A stretch of DNA of 64,000 bases, from positions 682,001 to 746,000 of the forward strand of contig NZ_JBHRSZ010000004.1 of the NCBI RefSeq assembly GCF_042646085.1. The letters are read 5' to 3'. This document shows positions 16,872 through 25,203 of this stretch, piece after piece. The first letter of the stretch is position 1, and each line of letters starts with the position of its first letter. The position numbers and the translations under genes are program-made. Below the pieces are notes generated by a model. That model was given only the letters and a program-made list of their open reading frames with translations. It had not been told where the DNA came from and did not search any database. The stretch comes from Litoribrevibacter euphylliae. GTDB lineage: Bacteria > Pseudomonadota > Gammaproteobacteria > Pseudomonadales > Litoribrevibacteraceae.

Positions 16872-18080
16872 ATGAAACTAGCAATCTTGTCCTGTGGCCC
16901 GAAGTCCTACAGTACACAGCGCTTGAAAGAGGCTGCGCTGCAACGAGGGCACGATGTAAAAGTCTTAAATACATTGAAGTTTGCCATCGACTTGCAAAGG
17001 GGAGTGCCAGATCTTTTCTTTAAGCAAAAAGTTTTGAGTAGCTACGATGCGGTACTTCCTCGAATTGGTGCATCCATTACTTACTATGGAACGGCGGTTG
17101 TCCGTCAGTTCCAAGAGATGGATGTCTTTTGTGCCAACACAGCTCATGGCATTAGTAATTCCAGAGATAAACTTCGCAGTCTTCAATTGTTAAGTCGTCA
17201 TCATATTGGTATTCCCCGTACCGCGTTTGTCCGGGATAAAAAAGATGTGTTGCCTGCCATTGAACGAGTGGGGGGCGCCCCTGTCATTATCAAACTGATT
17301 GAAGGAACACAGGGTATTGGGGTGTTATTGGCAGAATCTGTAAACACCGCTGAGTCGATCATCGAGCTTCTTCAAAGTCAGAAACAAAACGTACTTATTC
17401 AGAAGTTTGTGGCTGAAAGTAAAGGTAAAGACATTCGAGCCATTGTGGTGGGTGATCGCGTGGTCGCTGCCATGCGTCGTGTTGCCCAAGGTCAGGAATT
17501 CCGCAGTAATGTTCATCGTGGTGGTATCGCAGAACAAGTGGAGTTATCTGATGAATATAAGGAAACCGCTGTTCGAGCTGCACAAATTATGGGCTTACAG
17601 GTGGCGGGGGTCGACATGCTTGAAAGTAAGACGGGCCCGCAGATCATGGAGGTAAATTCTTCACCTGGCTTAGAAGGGATCGAGACCTGCACCGGGTTGG
17701 ACGTTGCTGGCGCCATCATTGAATACATAGCGGCTCAGGTGGACTTCCCAGAGATTGATGTTCGTCAGCGTTTGACGGTCAGTAAAGGCTATGGCGTTGG
17801 GGAAATTTATATTCCTGAAGGTTCTAAATTCGTTGGTAAAACCATTTTGGAAACGCAATTACACGAGCAAGACATTAACGTCCTGACTTTATATCGTGGT
17901 GCCAAAGTTATTCCGAACCCTCGAAAAGACCGGGTATTAGAGCCTGATGATAAGTTGTTGTGCTTCGGAAAAATGGAGGCAATGCGTGGCATGATCCCGG
18001 CAAAAGCGCGTAAACGTCGTAGTCCGGCGATTGTGGACTTGCCTGAGAGTTTACCTGAAGCAAAAGAAGCCGACGATTAA
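16872..18080 (+). CDS. rimK: RimK-type alpha-L-glutamate ligase with C-terminal RCK_C-like domain
   Basis: A 402-aa ATP-grasp ligase expected to add glutamates to the C-terminus of ribosomal protein S6. N-terminal MKLAILSCGPKSYSTQRL, ATP-grasp elements GGAPVIIKLIEGTQGIGV and QIMEVNSSPGLEGIE are all present. E. coli RimK is about 300 aa; this one has about 100 extra residues. Residues of about 300-380 (IYIPEGSKFVGKTILE...VIPNPRKDRVLEPDDKLLCFG) look like a TrkA_C/RCK_C domain, which binds small ligands in potassium channels. Strong GAGGAGA ribosome site. The fusion suggests ligand control of ligase activity (inference). Confidence 0.85.
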   Translation: MKLAILSCGPKSYSTQRLKEAALQRGHDVKVLNTLKFAIDLQRGVPDLFFKQKVLSSYDAVLPRIGASITYYGTAVVRQFQEMDVFCANTAHGISNSRDKLRSLQLLSRHHIGIPRTAFVRDKKDVLPAIERVGGAPVIIKLIEGTQGIGVLLAESVNTAESIIELLQSQKQNVLIQKFVAESKGKDIRAIVVGDRVVAAMRRVAQGQEFRSNVHRGGIAEQVELSDEYKETAVRAAQIMGLQVAGVDMLESKTGPQIMEVNSSPGLEGIETCTGLDVAGAIIEYIAAQVDFPEIDVRQRLTVSKGYGVGEIYIPEGSKFVGKTILETQLHEQDINVLTLYRGAKVIPNPRKDRVLEPDDKLLCFGKMEAMRGMIPAKARKRRSPAIVDLPESLPEAKEADD

Positions 18081-18120
18081 GTTTAGGGGAAACCTAATTG
18101 AAACCGATGCCTCGGGAATG

Positions 18121-19446
18121 CTATCCGGCGAGCATTCCCGAAAGCGCGGTAGCTATTCCTAAGAACGACATGAAACCTGCTATGTCGGTGATGGTTGTTA
18201 GAATAATCGACGATGACAGAGCCGGGTCTTGCCCTAACTTCTTCAACACAATTGGGACTAAGGCACCAGAAATTGCAGCAATGGTCATGGAAGAAATCAA
18301 CGCCAACGCAATGATCAGTGCCAGCCCTAAACTGCTGCTCCAAATATAGACGCCTGTACCACACGTAACCGCGATGGCGATACCGTTGATCAAAGCCGCG
18401 CCCGCTTCTTTCTTCAATACACCCGGCCAATGGCGGATGGTGATCTCTCTCAGTGTCAGCCCTCGCATGGTGACGGCTAGAGATTGTGCGCCGGTGTTGC
18501 CGGATTGCCCCGCCGCGATAGGAAGCAAGATGGCTAATGCGGTGTATTTGGCAATGGTTTCTTCAAACATGCCGACAACGGCGGCGGCAAGAAAGGCGGT
18601 GACGAGATTGATTTGAAGCCAAGGCAAGCGTTTCTTTACTGCGAACCAGCTGGTGGACAGTGCCTTTTCCTCTTTACTGGCACCCACCATGGTGAGCATT
18701 TCGGTAGCGAGTGTGTTCTTGATTTCATCCAGAATGTTGCGCCCTCGAATCACGCCAACGAACTGATCGTTGCCATCGACGACGGGGATGGTGTCCAGCT
18801 TAAGCTTTTCTATTTTTTCCATGACTTCACTCTTAGGGTCTAGTGCCGTCACGTATGAAACTAAGGGGATGGCTAATGTCGATAGTTTCTCGTTCCCTTC
18901 AGCCAAGGCCAATCGTTGAACGGGGACACGGCCACTTAGGTACATATCATCGGTTAAGAGATACAAGTGATTCAGATCTTTAATCTTTTGATTTCTTAGT
19001 AGTGTCAGGGTGTCTGCAACCGTGGTGTTTTCGTTAAAAGCCGTGATGTTGGTTTCCATCATGGCTCCTGCACTGTCTGCAGGGTATTCCATCAGTTCTT
19101 TCAGTTCACTGACAATGTTCTGATCCAGTAAAGCAAAAAATTGTTCTCTTTGGGGTTCTTCAAATCGGCTCAACAGCGCGGCGCACAGGCCTGAATCCAT
19201 CGTGGTTAAAATGTCTTTGATGGCTGTATCTGGCAGATGTTGAAGTAAGTTGTCAGCCACTCCAGGAGGCAGGTTTTTCCAGACTGGCTGAAGGACATAG
19301 GTGGGTTGAGTGCTTAATAGTTCAGCGGCTTCTGCGGGTTGCATGGTTTCAACTTTACGTGCCGCATCCTTCGGATGATTGAGTAAGAATGCCTTGATCA
19401 GTGCATCTTCGATGTTTCCTTTGGGGCTTAATATTGATTCAGTCAT
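18121..19446 (-). CDS. mgtE: MgtE-type magnesium channel
   Basis: A 441-aa inner-membrane Mg2+ channel. The domain order is MgtE_N (about 1-120, superhelical), tandem CBS (about 130-255, with TLLRNQKIKDLNHLYLL and DTIPVVDGNDQFVGVI), connecting helix and five C-terminal membrane helices (from LPWLQINLVTAFLAA). It has the family motif AAGQSGNTGAQSLAVTMRG in the pore region. Cytosolic domains sense Mg2+ and close the channel. It is the third gene of a minus-strand operon after an MgtE_N/CBS-only protein (9-bp gap) and an MscS-like channel. Confidence 0.92.
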   Translation of the reverse strand: MTESILSPKGNIEDALIKAFLLNHPKDAARKVETMQPAEAAELLSTQPTYVLQPVWKNLPPGVADNLLQHLPDTAIKDILTTMDSGLCAALLSRFEEPQREQFFALLDQNIVSELKELMEYPADSAGAMMETNITAFNENTTVADTLTLLRNQKIKDLNHLYLLTDDMYLSGRVPVQRLALAEGNEKLSTLAIPLVSYVTALDPKSEVMEKIEKLKLDTIPVVDGNDQFVGVIRGRNILDEIKNTLATEMLTMVGASKEEKALSTSWFAVKKRLPWLQINLVTAFLAAAVVGMFEETIAKYTALAILLPIAAGQSGNTGAQSLAVTMRGLTLREITIRHWPGVLKKEAGAALINGIAIAVTCGTGVYIWSSSLGLALIIALALISSMTIAAISGALVPIVLKKLGQDPALSSSIILTTITDIAGFMSFLGIATALSGMLAG

Positions 19447-19455
19447 GATTGATCC

Positions 19456-20292
19456 TTAAGCCTCTTTGGTATTTACGGCATCACCAACGGTATTGAGCAG
19501 CGCTAACAGACTCTTCCCATAGACATCCCAAACTGCACCAATGGGATTGTCATCCACCGGGTCTCTTATGGTCGTCGATAATTCTTTTAGTCCATGACGT
19601 AAATCGAGGTGACGTAAGAGTCCGATCATTTGTCGTTTCTCATTGATTACCGCGGCGTACTCTGAACGGCTCCATATCGGGCTATTTATAATGGAGGCGA
19701 GTGATGCACGGCCCGAGACCACATCGGTTTGAGCTTGCATCACCGCTTTTATGGCTGTTTTTGATGGAAGTCGTAACAGCTGGCTTACACTGACGATGCC
19801 TTGCAGTTTTCTGTCCCGATCCACAATGAATATGGCGTTTGTGTTCACAGTACTTTCATCTAAAGACAGACGATGCAGGGCTTCTTGGACGTCACAGTCT
19901 CCGGCAAGAGAGAGAAAGTCTGTGCTCATCCAAGCACCCACTGAGGTTTCCGGGTAATTCAATAACAGGCGACACCGTAATTTCATTCGTTCAGGTAAAT
20001 GATCCAGCAGCTTTCGGCTTAGTGGCTTGTGGGTGTGCCTCATGATGGCTGAGACCAGATGCGCATCCATTTGAGACAAGAAGGCGGCTGAAGTGGCGGG
20101 CTCTAAATACGAGCACAGTCTGGCCGTGTGTTGGGGCAGCATTTTTTTGAGAACGATGGCTGCCTGTGTGTAGGGGACTTCTGCGATGAACTCTGCTACT
20201 TCTTCAATGGGTTGTTGTTCTAATATTCTTGCTGCAGAGATCGGTTGATACTGCAAAAATGCTAAGGCCATGTCAGAGGGGTGCTCAATCAT
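19456..20292 (-). CDS. MgtE N-domain/CBS protein lacking the channel
   Basis: A 278-aa soluble protein that resembles the cytosolic half of MgtE: MgtE_N-like helical repeats (PISAARILEQQPIEEVAEFI, LPERMKLRCRLLLNYPETSVG) followed by a CBS pair (DVQEALHRLSLDESTVNTNAIFIVDRDRKLQGIV). It has no membrane helices. It overlaps the MscS-like gene by 4 bp (ATGA) and is 9 bp from mgtE, so all three are likely translated together. It may form a regulatory partner of the full MgtE, or sense Mg2+/nucleotide for the neighbouring MscS-like channel. Confidence 0.75.
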   Translation of the reverse strand: MIEHPSDMALAFLQYQPISAARILEQQPIEEVAEFIAEVPYTQAAIVLKKMLPQHTARLCSYLEPATSAAFLSQMDAHLVSAIMRHTHKPLSRKLLDHLPERMKLRCRLLLNYPETSVGAWMSTDFLSLAGDCDVQEALHRLSLDESTVNTNAIFIVDRDRKLQGIVSVSQLLRLPSKTAIKAVMQAQTDVVSGRASLASIINSPIWSRSEYAAVINEKRQMIGLLRHLDLRHGLKELSTTIRDPVDDNPIGAVWDVYGKSLLALLNTVGDAVNTKEA

Positions 20293-21173
20293 TTGGCGTC
20301 TCCTTGATGTGGCGTGCTTTTGTCTCGATCAAGGGGGGCGCCACTGGCTGATGTGAATTGACAGGCATTTTCCTGAAATTTTTTGGCTGGAATTACGATT
20401 CTTCCGGAATCCGTTTCGAGAACGATGGCGGTTTGAGTGACTTCCACAACACTGCCTTCGATATCGCCCATTTGCATGTGTTCACCGATGCGACAATGTT
20501 TACGAAAATACTGTGCGCCAATGATATTGGCGACTAAGGTTCTTGCGCCAAAGCTAAAGGCCAAGGTGGCTCCGGCAAGCAATACTCCAAGAATAACAAT
20601 GAGTGCATTGGTCAGGAAATCTACGTTAATGCCAATTTGCTCGATGCCGATGAGTAATGCGGTCAGCAAAATAGTGACTTGAGCGACTCGCGCTAACATC
20701 TCGCCCTGGTTGATGCCGGTATTGTAAGCCGTATTGATGATGCCGGTTCGGGTGATGTTACTGATTAGGAAACCCGCCAGGATAATCAGTAAGCCTGTAA
20801 TTAAATTAGGTAAGTAGGTGATGAGACTGTTTAGCCAGTTCGACAACATCTTCCAGCCGAGCATGTTGGTCGTTGCCGTGATGAAGAAGATCATCACAAT
20901 CCAGAACATGATCTTGCTGATGATCTCTGCGTAGGATCGCCTGATCGTTTCTTGTCTTGCTTCGCCGTTTTTTGCCAGATAAACAAACACAAAGTCCAAA
21001 CCTCGAATCAGTTTTCTGGTGGCGATGCGAACAATGATGGCGAGTACCCAGCCAGCCAGGAGCAGTGCTAATGCGCCGAGTAATTTGGGCGCAAAGGCGA
21101 TGATTTGAACCGTAAACTCTTGATAGGTAAATGCTAAGGATTCTTGCCAATTCAGAAACTCATTATTTTTCAT
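20289..21173 (-). CDS. Small-conductance mechanosensitive channel (MscS family)
   Basis: About 294 aa. An N-terminal TM_helix-type segment (ALALLLAGWVLAIIVRIATRKLIRG) and further membrane helices precede the MscS pore/beta domain (VILGVLLAGATLAFSFGARTLVANIIGAQYFRKHCRIGEHMQMGDIEGSVVEV). ATG at 21173 preferred: AGGG lies 6-9 nt upstream and the extra 22 residues of a longer start are not family-like. First gene of the operon with the CBS protein and mgtE, linking osmotic relief with Mg2+ transport. Confidence 0.85.
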   Translation of the reverse strand: MKNNEFLNWQESLAFTYQEFTVQIIAFAPKLLGALALLLAGWVLAIIVRIATRKLIRGLDFVFVYLAKNGEARQETIRRSYAEIISKIMFWIVMIFFITATTNMLGWKMLSNWLNSLITYLPNLITGLLIILAGFLISNITRTGIINTAYNTGINQGEMLARVAQVTILLTALLIGIEQIGINVDFLTNALIVILGVLLAGATLAFSFGARTLVANIIGAQYFRKHCRIGEHMQMGDIEGSVVEVTQTAIVLETDSGRIVIPAKKFQENACQFTSASGAPLDRDKSTPHQGDAK

Positions 21174-21349
21174 ATCTGACCCTGTATTTCTAACCCGATA
21201 TCTCTGACCCTTTATGCATGACTCATATGTTTGGAGCATTAGAGTGGCGCGGGTCGCTGTATGAAAAAGTTACTCGAGGGCGTTTTGTATTTTCATGCAG
21301 GAACAATTAGTCAGTATAGACAAGCATTTGGGGAGTATATGTCAGAAGA

Positions 21350-21403
21350 CATCTCAAGCCGTTCTTCATTGGGAGACGATGTTTCGAAGAAAGGCTTGAG
21401 ATG
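21350..21403. repeat. Inverted repeat CATCTCAAGCC...GGCTTGAGATG
   Basis: Perfect 11-bp arms separated by 32 bp, just past the stop of the interrupted hydrolase gene. The same arm sequence occurs as an inverted repeat next to the intact copy (15179-15218), so it may be a repeat family that travelled with the gene duplication, or a long-stem terminator. Confidence 0.5.
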
Positions 21404-21446
21404 AAGGGTGTTGCTATAAGGGTATTACTATATAGAGCGGTAAAAC

Positions 21447-22319
21447 TTACTGAGTACAGCTCGCTACGCGACCAGCCATATTTTTACCATTACCACAGGT
21501 CAAACCGCCTTCGATGGTTTGATAGTCGGGTGAAGCAATACCACCATTACGCTCAGCATCGTGATCTGTGTAAACGCTTGCCATGCTGTAAGTACGTGGT
21601 GTGCCTTTGTTGCTGTTGTTACAACGGAAGATAGGACTCCCATAGGCAATGCCCCAGAAGGTTTTGTATTCGTTCAGGTCATCCCAAAGATTACGCTTTG
21701 GAGAACCGGCACAACCCATTTGAGACGCAAGATTGATGTAGCCATCATCTTCACCCGTTAGGAAACCAGCAGATGCGCCTTGAGCTCCAGGGAAGCTCTT
21801 ATACCCACCCATAGCATAGATAGGTGCACCCAAGTTGGTTCCTATCATGTTACGAGCTAAGTAAGAGTCGTTGGTCTGAAGCCATTCAACACTTGGGTTA
21901 CAGTCTTTACCCAGAAATGCCATGTTGACCATGTTATCTAGCCAAGTACCGTTACAAACTCGGTCTGACCCTTCGGTGCCGCCCATAGCGCCGCCCATGG
22001 TGAAGATGCTGATGACACCGTCAAAGGCTTCGTTATAAGGTACGGAAACGGTTGAACCGTCGGCGTTGAATGCGGTGTTGTAATAGGGTGATCCCGAGAT
22101 TGCATTGCCAGACATGAAGACCATCTGTTGTGCGCCTTGGCTGTGGCTGACCACGTAGAAATCATCTGAAGCCGCACATTGCGTGTTGGCTTCGTCATGA
22201 GTCAGGCCATCACCATTGCCTTGCTTGATGGACACCATTTGGCGTGCAATTTCACCGGCTGTTTCATTACGCCAGTAAGGGTAGCCGCTTTCATCTGTTG
22301 AATCGTAACCGACGATGGC
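21447..22319 (-). pseudogene. C-terminal part of interrupted secreted hydrolase
   Basis: The reading frame matches the intact copy (13878-15005) from AIVGYDSTDESGYPYWR to the C-terminus, including nucleophile region SHSQGAQQM and YTDHDAERNGG. It runs without stops up to the left att core, where homology ends abruptly. Its N-terminal part, including the signal peptide, is 14.4 kb away at 36727-36980. Joining the two at the 14-bp core gives an in-frame gene of 1113 bp (370 aa). An internal ATG at 22238 would give a 263-aa protein that lacks the export signal, so it is probably inactive while the element is present. Confidence 0.88.
22306..22319. other. Left attachment core (attL)
   Basis: TAACCGACGATGGC, identical to 36727-36740. 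The flanking bases differ on both sides, so the exact shared core is 14 bp. It lies in codons for A-I-V-G-Y of the secreted hydrolase. Strand exchange anywhere in the core restores the frame. Confidence 0.85.
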
Positions 22320-22903
22320 ATATATCAGGCATAGCGGGGGCTAGCCACCGTCGGACACGGTGTCGGCGCATAGTACGACAGCGTACCCCTACTGTCGACA
22401 CTGGGTACAGACGTACTAGCAGGACGTCCCCCAGGATGTCCCAGCATAGCGGTTAGGGACATCTGGTCATAACATCCAAAAAAGTGCTTGACACCAGCAC
22501 ACGGCATCTACAACAATGCACGGCATCGGGTCGTGCCACCCAGAACAACACTTGACAGAGAGCCTTCTCTGATACTCCACAGAGGCGATATCCGCCACCA
22601 TCCAGACGACTGCTAGCCGCTCACCTGAAGCAACCACAGCATCGAACCTGCACCATCCCGAAAGCTAAAAACCGATTCTATCCCGATCTCTATCCACCCC
22701 TTTGGGTTTTGATTTTGATTTGGACAGAAACCATTTCTGGCGACACTGGTTTGTTACAAAAGTACACAAAATTCACTCTTGCTGGGAACCTAAGCCTAAA
22801 AGCGTAGTCGTAAGAGGGGTGAATAGCGGCCTCAATAATTACAGCGATGTACTTCGTCATGTTATAATGAAGGTTGCTAAGTTATTGAATATAAAGGAAA
22901 AAT
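22320..22903. other. Left end of element, non-coding, candidate integrase arm region
   Basis: No convincing gene in about 580 bp. It holds short hairpins (CGACAG...CTGTCG near 22369-22398), a TGTCGACA palindrome at 22393-22400, TGTCCC/GGGACA sites at 22437-22442 and 22456-22461 in opposite orientation, and one CTTTGGGTT motif at 22700-22708. GGGACA sites recur at the other end of the element, as expected for integrase arm-binding sites (inference). Confidence 0.45.
22860..22868 (+). promoter_or_regulatory. Extended -10 promoter for the secreted cargo gene
   Basis: TGTTATAAT is a perfect extended -10 (TGnTATAAT), 35 bp upstream of the ATG at 22904. The -35 region is weak, as is usual for extended -10 promoters. 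This promoter could also feed the 54-aa gene and, by read-through of the terminator at 23593, the integrase. Confidence 0.6.
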
Positions 22904-23341
22904 ATGAAATTTAAGACAATCAAGACAACACTGGCCGTGGCCACTCTCAGCTTCTTTGGCTTGGGTGCAGTGCAAGCCAAAGAAGAAACTGACCAGAAAG
23001 GGCCAAGCGCTGAACAAGAGCAGATGCTGTTCGAGAAAGCTCACCTCCATGGCTATTACGAAACATTATTGAGCAGCGTTTGTGTTGATCACTTCGTCCC
23101 CAACGTAAACCTAATGGAAGCCACCTATGGCTACCTACTCAGAAACCTTGATACGTACGGTACTACCTTGAAAGGCCGCCTTAATGGGAAACAGGTCGCT
23201 CTAATAAAGTCACGAGACGCCCAATCCAGAGGAGAATTCTGCGCAGAGGAAGATCTAAGTGCTGAGGCTATCGTGAACAAAATGATGGCTGGCCGCGCTA
23301 AGAACAGAGAGAGAGTTGGGCAAGAGAAGACAAAAAGCTAA
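22904..23341 (+). CDS. Small exported protein of unknown function (element cargo)
   Basis: A 145-aa protein with a clear Sec signal peptide (MKFKTIKTTLAVATLSFFGLGAVQA, cleavage before KEET). The mature part has two cysteines (SSVCVDHF and EFCAEED) that could form a disulfide in the periplasm, and a helical, charged C-terminus. AGGA ribosome site 7 nt upstream and an extended -10 promoter. Located at the left end next to the integrase, the usual place for cargo. No family recognised. Its signal-peptide codons contain a 13-bp inverted repeat (22951-22985) built from the element-specific TGGCTTG/CAAGCCA motif. Confidence 0.65.
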   Translation: MKFKTIKTTLAVATLSFFGLGAVQAKEETDQKGPSAEQEQMLFEKAHLHGYYETLLSSVCVDHFVPNVNLMEATYGYLLRNLDTYGTTLKGRLNGKQVALIKSRDAQSRGEFCAEEDLSAEAIVNKMMAGRAKNRERVGQEKTKS

Positions 23342-23383
23342 CAGGGCAACGGCCCACAAGAATCACAAATGAAAGGTAACAAA

Positions 23384-23548
23384 ATGAACTCTGAATACAT
23401 CACCAAGTTAATCAAAGACAACAACATTGAGCTTCTTCGCGGAATCGGGCTGAACATCAGCACAGTCACTGAAAACGTCAGAGGCGAGATAACCGAAGTG
23501 GCGAACTTCGAACAAAACGAGTCGTGGAAGTACTTCTTCCAGCAGTAG
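23384..23548 (+). CDS. 54-aa protein upstream of the integrase
   Basis: A short open frame beginning MNSEYITKLIKDNNIELLRG and ending ESWKYFFQQ. AAAGGT lies 6-11 nt upstream of the ATG. It is hydrophilic and mostly helical, without signal or membrane segment. It lies between the secreted cargo gene and the integrase, ahead of the terminator at 23593. I do not recognise it; a small regulator is possible given its place. Reading frame, ribosome site and spacing support a gene, but it is short. Confidence 0.5.
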   Translation: MNSEYITKLIKDNNIELLRGIGLNISTVTENVRGEITEVANFEQNESWKYFFQQ

Positions 23549-23557
23549 ACGACAATA

Positions 23558-23567
23558 GTGTCGACAC
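23558..23567. promoter_or_regulatory. GTGTCGACAC palindrome upstream of the integrase
   Basis: Perfect 10-bp palindrome 70 bp upstream of the integrase start. Its half (GTGTCGA) is the same as in the spaced palindromes at 29827, 32829 and 36392, suggesting a site for one element-encoded DNA-binding protein. Confidence 0.45.
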
Positions 23568-23592
23568 GACACACAGACAACTAACAGCACTG

Positions 23593-23621
23593 AAAAGGCC
23601 ACCAAAAGGATGGCCTTTTTT
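23593..23621 (+). terminator. Intrinsic terminator directly before the integrase
   Basis: AAAAGGCCA/TGGCCTTTT stem (9 bp, 9-nt loop) continuing into a T-run. It ends 16 bp before the integrase ATG, leaving room only for the ribosome site, so integrase mRNA must come from read-through of this terminator. Confidence 0.8.
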
Positions 23622-23636
23622 AATGGAGAAAGAAAA

Positions 23637-24962
23637 ATGGCCACGCTTACACAAGCGTTTATTAAATCGTTGGGACCGCGTAAAAATAAATACACTGTTT
23701 CGGACACAGGGACAGGCTCTGTTTCTGGCTTGCGTATCGTAGTTCAACCCTCGGGCTGGAAAAGCTGGGCAGTTTACTACGATACGGGCAAGACGATGCT
23801 TAACGGGCGCAAACAGAAGAAGACGGTTACTCTCGGCTACGTCGACACAATCTCTTTGGATTCTGCCAGACAGCAGGCAAGAGAAATCATCGAACAGACC
23901 AGCGGCGCAACAGCCCATAAAAAGCGCGAAAACGTTCGGAAGTTCGAAGAAGAACGATCCGAAGTCGATTTCATCAAACCAAATATAAAAGAGCTGTTCG
24001 AAGAGTACCTCAAAGACCGTGAAGCAGAGGGCACGAAGGTTATCCATAACATTCGTGGCTATCTTATTAACCGAATGTCGGACAACCTTCTGTCGATGGA
24101 AGCCCGTGAGGTCAGGATGTCGGACATAGAAGAAGCTCTCGACGCCAGTTTCAAAAGTGATAGTTCATGGAATATGGCTCTGTCTTACGTTAAAGCCGCC
24201 TTTGGTTATGTGCGCGGCACAGCCAAAGTGCGTAACCACTTCGGTCTTCCTGATTACAACCCAATAGCCGACATACGCAAAAAGCGGATTCAAATTAAAA
24301 CTGGCTACATACCGACTTTAGAAGACTTGGCCGCTCTTTGGGTTGAGTGCGAAAACTATATGTCGCGGCATAGTGCCAACCTGACAAGGGCGATTATCGC
24401 AGGGGTGGGAAGCCGACCTTCTGAAATTCAGCAAAGAAAGTGGGATGACTTGCAGTCCATAACGCACGACGGTAAACACGTTCGTCTGCTGGTTATGCCG
24501 GAAACCAAAATGAACAAGCCGCACAGCATCGTGTGTAACGACCTTATGTGGGAATGCATAAAAGAGGCTGATCATCTAAAAGAACATGCCAGCAAGTGCC
24601 AGAAAGAGTTCATTTTCCCGTCATATAGCCTATATGTGGGCGACTATGCCAGCGTAAGTGGCATAGGAAACAGTATCAGGCGGGCACGGGCAGCGGGTGC
24701 GATAGCCAACCCTGTCACCATAAAGCACGTGCGCCATGCGTTCTCAACGATCATGGGCGATAACGGCGTGAAGGCTGACGTCATAGCTAGGTGCCAGAAC
24801 CACTCTTTGGGTTCTGCTGTCAATGAGCGTCACTATGGTCGTTCGGTTTTCATCGCTGAGAAGCTAGAGGGCAGCCTTAAATGGAACGAGCTTCTGACTA
24901 AGGCTATCGATGACTACAGAACCCAAAAAAGAGCAGATCAGTCGGCAGAGGCGGCGGCTTAG
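23637..24962 (+). CDS. int: Tyrosine integrase
   Basis: A 441-aa site-specific recombinase. The N-terminal arm-DNA-binding domain (KYTVSDTGTGSVSGLRIVVQPSGWKSWAVYY) is of the DUF4102 type common in P4-like and island integrases. A SAM-like core-binding domain spans about 110-220. The catalytic C-terminal third contains R in GVGSRPSEIQQRKW, H-V-R-H (box II H-x-x-R) and Y in NERHYGR. ATG at 23637 chosen for the GGAGAAAG site; an earlier in-frame start at 23610 falls inside the terminator loop. It should integrate and excise the element at the 14-bp core. The target is a protein gene, unusual for a family that mostly uses tRNA or tmRNA genes. Confidence 0.93.
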   Translation: MATLTQAFIKSLGPRKNKYTVSDTGTGSVSGLRIVVQPSGWKSWAVYYDTGKTMLNGRKQKKTVTLGYVDTISLDSARQQAREIIEQTSGATAHKKRENVRKFEEERSEVDFIKPNIKELFEEYLKDREAEGTKVIHNIRGYLINRMSDNLLSMEAREVRMSDIEEALDASFKSDSSWNMALSYVKAAFGYVRGTAKVRNHFGLPDYNPIADIRKKRIQIKTGYIPTLEDLAALWVECENYMSRHSANLTRAIIAGVGSRPSEIQQRKWDDLQSITHDGKHVRLLVMPETKMNKPHSIVCNDLMWECIKEADHLKEHASKCQKEFIFPSYSLYVGDYASVSGIGNSIRRARAAGAIANPVTIKHVRHAFSTIMGDNGVKADVIARCQNHSLGSAVNERHYGRSVFIAEKLEGSLKWNELLTKAIDDYRTQKRADQSAEAAA

Positions 24963-25032
24963 TCTTGGCTTGTTGTTAGTGAATCCTTACGCTGTATCGC
25001 CTGTCAGTAAAGGCTCTCGGCCAGAACACCTA

Positions 25033-25062
25033 TAGACGAGATACCAATAGGTATGGTATAAT
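25033..25062 (+). promoter_or_regulatory. Strong promoter with overlapping inverted repeat
   Basis: TAGACG, 18 bp, TATAAT (25057-25062), the latter preceded by TGG to give an extended -10. An inverted repeat ATACC-AATA-GGTAT (25041-25054) covers the spacer, where a repressor would block RNA polymerase. It drives the structured leader and probably the replication operon downstream. Confidence 0.65.
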
Positions 25063-25068
25063 GGGTGT

Positions 25069-25190
25069 ATCTGGTGACGTCGACGGACGCCACCGGCCAC
25101 CAAAAGACGGTTAAAAGTTTAAGCCCTTCACGTGTTTTCTGGCAGTTGGTTCGCTCCCGACTCGATCATTTGCCGTGTGAAGGGCTTTTT
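25069..25190 (+). ncRNA. Candidate small RNA or attenuating leader ending in a terminator
   Basis: Begins about 7 bp after the -10 at 25057-25062 and ends at an intrinsic terminator. A 5' hairpin (GGTG-A-CGT pairing with ACG-C-CACC) is followed by a larger structure closed by AAGCCCTTCAC (25121-25131) and GTGAAGGGCTT (25177-25187) with a T-run. No open frame of note inside. The next gene's ribosome site follows immediately, so it could be a stand-alone RNA of about 120 nt (for example a replication-control RNA) or a leader controlling the 112-aa gene and primase. Confidence 0.45.
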
Positions 25191-25203
25191 ATGAGGACTA
25201 AAC

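Noticed and set aside
22306..22319. tRNA or tmRNA gene as integration target
   Set aside because: The att core lies in codons of a secreted hydrolase whose two halves match an intact paralogue; no tRNA-like cloverleaf is present.
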